64,000 nt of DNA. It comes from Arabidopsis thaliana. Lineage: Eukaryota; Streptophyta; Magnoliopsida; Brassicales; Brassicaceae. Numbering within the stretch: position 1 is the stretch's first letter; every line of letters begins with the position of its first letter. The position numbers and the translations under genes were made by a program. The notes below the pieces were generated by a model. That model made no database searches. It was not told where the DNA came from and saw nothing but the letters and a program-made list of their open reading frames with translations. This document shows, one piece after another, positions 61,550 through 64,000 of the stretch. The stretch is from positions 19,099,835 to 19,163,834 of the forward strand of contig NC_003076.8 of NCBI RefSeq assembly GCF_000001735.4, given 5' to 3'.

Positions 61550-63431
61550 TTATGTGGGAGAAGCTAAGGTAAGTTTTAGGATGAAACCGATGATGAGTCC
61601 GATGAGTCCAACCATAGCTGCCAACTTCAAGGATAGCCCATTTCCGCTGTTCCTCTGGTTTCTCCGCCTCCTTACCGTTTCCTGCAATGTCGTTCAAAAA
61701 CATTTTAGGCAGTATCCTTTGTTATTAAGCACTGTTATGTTCACATGATTTTGTCTGAATGGTAATATGATTGCAAGCATTAACCAATGCTAAACTATCA
61801 AGGAAAAGGTTCATGGAAGCGTACCAATTCATGTTGCAGCTGTTGTGTTTGCTTAACGGCTGCATCTCGCTCTTCCTTCAGCCGCTGTATAGTCTGTTCA
61901 TACATATTGATGGTATAAACGTCCAGAAAGAGGATTAAAACAAGACACGAATTAATCTTTCTTAAATTATGATATGAATGTGGCCACTTGTGAGGTTCTG
62001 TGAGATACATTTGTTCACCTTATGAAGAAAGGTATAATAATAACCCAAACAAAAAATTAAAGCTTTGAAAACCAGCGTATGTCTCACTGTCCCAACCAAT
62101 CAACTCAGTCTGTCATTACAGTATCTATAGCTTGAAAACCAAAAGTGCGAATACTAGAAAGTCTAAAATTTGATTGAAACTTTGAATAATAATTCTTGCA
62201 GACAGGTATCACAAAAAAGGGACTATTCATAAGGTGTCTGTCTATGCAAGAGGTCCATGGTACGTCAACATACTAAGTAAATCATTACCACATGCAGATT
62301 AAATAATATAGGTGGGTACTCACAGAGATGGTTTCCGAGCTTTGTCCATCACCATTTGTTGCTCCGGATTCAGAGGATCTTTGGGTTGTAGACGGGGTAA
62401 TATAAGAGACTTTGAGCTTACATTCTGTTAATGTCTTTCCACTGTCCTTGGTGAACTAGACACACAAGTATTGCATATATAATGTCAATTTGTTTTCCAA
62501 AAACTGCAGAAACAAGAAGAATCTTAATAAAAAAAGTTTTAAACTTGGATTTCTTACAGTGTCTTGAGGAAGTTCATCCACATCAGTGTGTGGAGGTACA
62601 ATGGTACTTTGCAGGAGAAATTTGTCTTTGCACTGCATATCTGGAGGATACTCTCGTTGCGCTTGTAGAGTAACTATAATTAAGAAGATCTTAATCATCT
62701 CCATGTTCAAGTTTTAAACTGCTAATGAAAGAAGTTAGAGTATGAGGAATTACTATACCTCTAATGATGCAAGAGTCCCATGGCTGAATGACACCAGTGT
62801 TAGGTCTTACAAAATACTTCTTTGGAGATGTTGTTTTCACCTGATTGATGAAGCCAAAAACACAAAAGAAAGAAGCCATTGTAACAAACGAAATAACTTG
62901 ATCACAAGACAAAGCATATGAAGTTGGTGGTTTGATGCAGAAATTACCTTGAAAGCAACATAGTTCTCTGTTTTATTGGCAACTTTAAGATCACAGTAGC
63001 TTTGCTTCTCAAGTTCAACTGAAACAAAATCAAAAATTCCAAATGTCATCCAAAGGAAGACCCTCCAAAAAGTTTCAAACAGCAATTTTCTTAATAACCA
63101 AGAGAATCAGCCTTATCTAAAGTCAGAACCTCAAAAGCTCAAAGAAGTTAACAAAAACTTGATGCTGGTGTATGTAAACAAGAGGAAAACAAGCATTGAT
63201 GATACACACAATTTCGAAATCTCTAGAGAACAAAAAGATGGTAAATTCGAGAGAAGCCTTTTCTCATTCACATTTCACAAATTAAGAATAGATATCCCTA
63301 GAATTAACCAAGTATAGATGAGACAAATGCATGCCATTGATTAACGAAGAGAGTGTAGAAGAATGCTTACAGAGAAATTTGAGTTCATCAGGTTGAATGG
63401 AGATAAGCTGATTCTCGCCAACGCCGGTCAT
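61550..63431 (-). CDS. VAP/VAP27-type ER membrane tether (MSP domain)
   Basis: Seven exons on the minus strand, 63431-63371, 63018-62948, 62840-62759, 62673-62558, 62455-62324, 61893-61825 and 61681-61550, give 220 residues. The MSP domain (about 5-125) has the VAP signature KTTSPKKYFVRPNTGVI, which forms the FFAT-binding groove. Then a coiled coil (QRLKEERDAAVKQTQQLQHEL, about 154-176) and a C-terminal hydrophobic anchor (LAAMVGLIGLIIGFILKL) with a short tail. Plant VAP27 proteins hold the ER at plasma-membrane and endocytic contact sites and bind actin and lipids (family knowledge). Probably At5g47180. It is on the minus strand with the promoter to the right. Confidence 0.94.
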
Positions 63432-64000
63432 CTTTTTTTTTTGTTTGCTTAAAGCTACGACGACAAAAGTTTCACAATCAAATCTCTATTGAAAAAAGTA
63501 TACAACAACATCAAAAAATCGAAGCCCTAATCCAAACAATTCCGATTTTATCTAACTTTTTTCCAGAAAAGGTAAAAAGAGGGGAAAAACTGAGAAATGA
63601 AGAGAGGAAAAAAAGACGGATCAAACCTGAAGAAAACAAAAGTCACGGTCCCAACGATGAGGGAGGAAGAAGCTGCTTATTTTTTTCTCTGGCTCTCCCG
63701 ATAATCGCTCTCCACCAATATCCCAAAACTCTCCTCCTATCTCTCTCCTCTCGTTCTATTCGTGGTAACAAAGGCAAAAGAAGAGAGAGAAAGAGAAACG
63801 GGGAAGACGAAACCCAAAGGCGCTTCGTGGAGCGGCCACGTGAAGTCGAAGCAAAGTTTCCGTACGATTTTCCTCCGGCGTCGTCTCCGGGAACTGCGGG
63901 GAAGAAGAAAGAGCGAAAGAGAGAGAAGAGAGGGAAAAATGTGACACGTGTGAAAACAGTTGTGCATTGTAAGAGACGAAAAAACAAAGGTTAAAAGCGA
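63432..64000. promoter_or_regulatory. VAP gene leader and promoter
   Basis: The VAP leader and probable promoter, with G-box cores CACGTG at 63837-63842 and 63945-63950. The leader may be spliced. The many open frames at 63643-63987 are purine-rich shadows. The rightmost bases probably reach toward a neighbouring gene off the window. Confidence 0.5.

Noticed and set aside
63643-63987. Several long minus-strand frames at the right edge
   Set aside because: They lie in purine-rich leader/promoter sequence of the VAP gene, overlap in all frames and lack domain content.

Overview
The window is plant nuclear DNA. It is AT-rich, with intron-split genes using GT..AG junctions, poly(T)/AT-rich spacers and Helitron ends. 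From the proteins and their order I infer Arabidopsis thaliana chromosome 5, approximately At5g47050 to At5g47180. Locus and gene names are recalled from knowledge of the families and were not searched. Exon borders were worked out by hand from reading frame, GT/AG sites and family sequence.

Layout. 1-6.4 kb is gene-poor and holds a 549-bp Helitron. 6.8-8.0 kb is a BOI-like RING E3 ligase (+). 8-17 kb is a long spacer with an orphan coding-like exon (10.1 kb) and a second Helitron (14.7 kb). 17.0-17.8 kb is an FCS-like zinc finger protein (+). 18.8-20.7 kb is the RLCK-VII kinase PBL19 (-). 22.6-24.2 kb is a tandem pair of defensin-like genes (-). 25.1-26.6 kb is the CK2 beta subunit CKB1 (-), which shares a bidirectional promoter with an acidic CCDC97-like protein (27.4-28.7 kb, +). 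A small receptor-kinase relic lies at 29.5 kb. 30.1-31.9 kb is the calcium sensor CBL9 (-). 34.4-35.4 kb is LIL3:2 (-), divergent from Bax inhibitor-1 (36.2-37.8 kb, +). 39.2-42.2 kb is a tandem BI-1 paralogue with an enlarged first intron. 45.3-47.5 kb is the GATA27 factor (+). 51.0-52.0 and 56.9-58.1 kb are two SRA-only, SUVH-derived proteins (+) separated by a 1.3-kb Helitron. 58.7-59.1 kb is a small unknown protein (-), 60.2-60.6 kb a third defensin-like gene (-), and 61.5-63.4 kb a VAP/VAP27 ER tether protein (-).

Functionally this is ordinary plant housekeeping and signalling (ubiquitination, immune kinase, CK2, Ca2+ sensing, chlorophyll metabolism, ER cell-death control, ER contact sites). 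There are three young local expansions: the BI-1 paralogue, the defensin-like genes and the SRA-only genes. The gene set resembles the known duplicate block on chromosome 4 (CBL1, LIL3:1, CKB2, GATA26 region).

The most unusual observations are: (i) at least seven tiny poly(A)/poly(T) insertions flanked by 12-19 bp direct repeats, resembling minimal retroposition events; (ii) a BI-1 paralogue with an intact reading frame that has lost both conserved aspartates and the basic C-terminus; (iii) a defensin-like duplicate whose only intron has shrunk to 46 nt; and (iv) a hairpin and an AT tract kept at matching positions upstream of the defensin-like genes.
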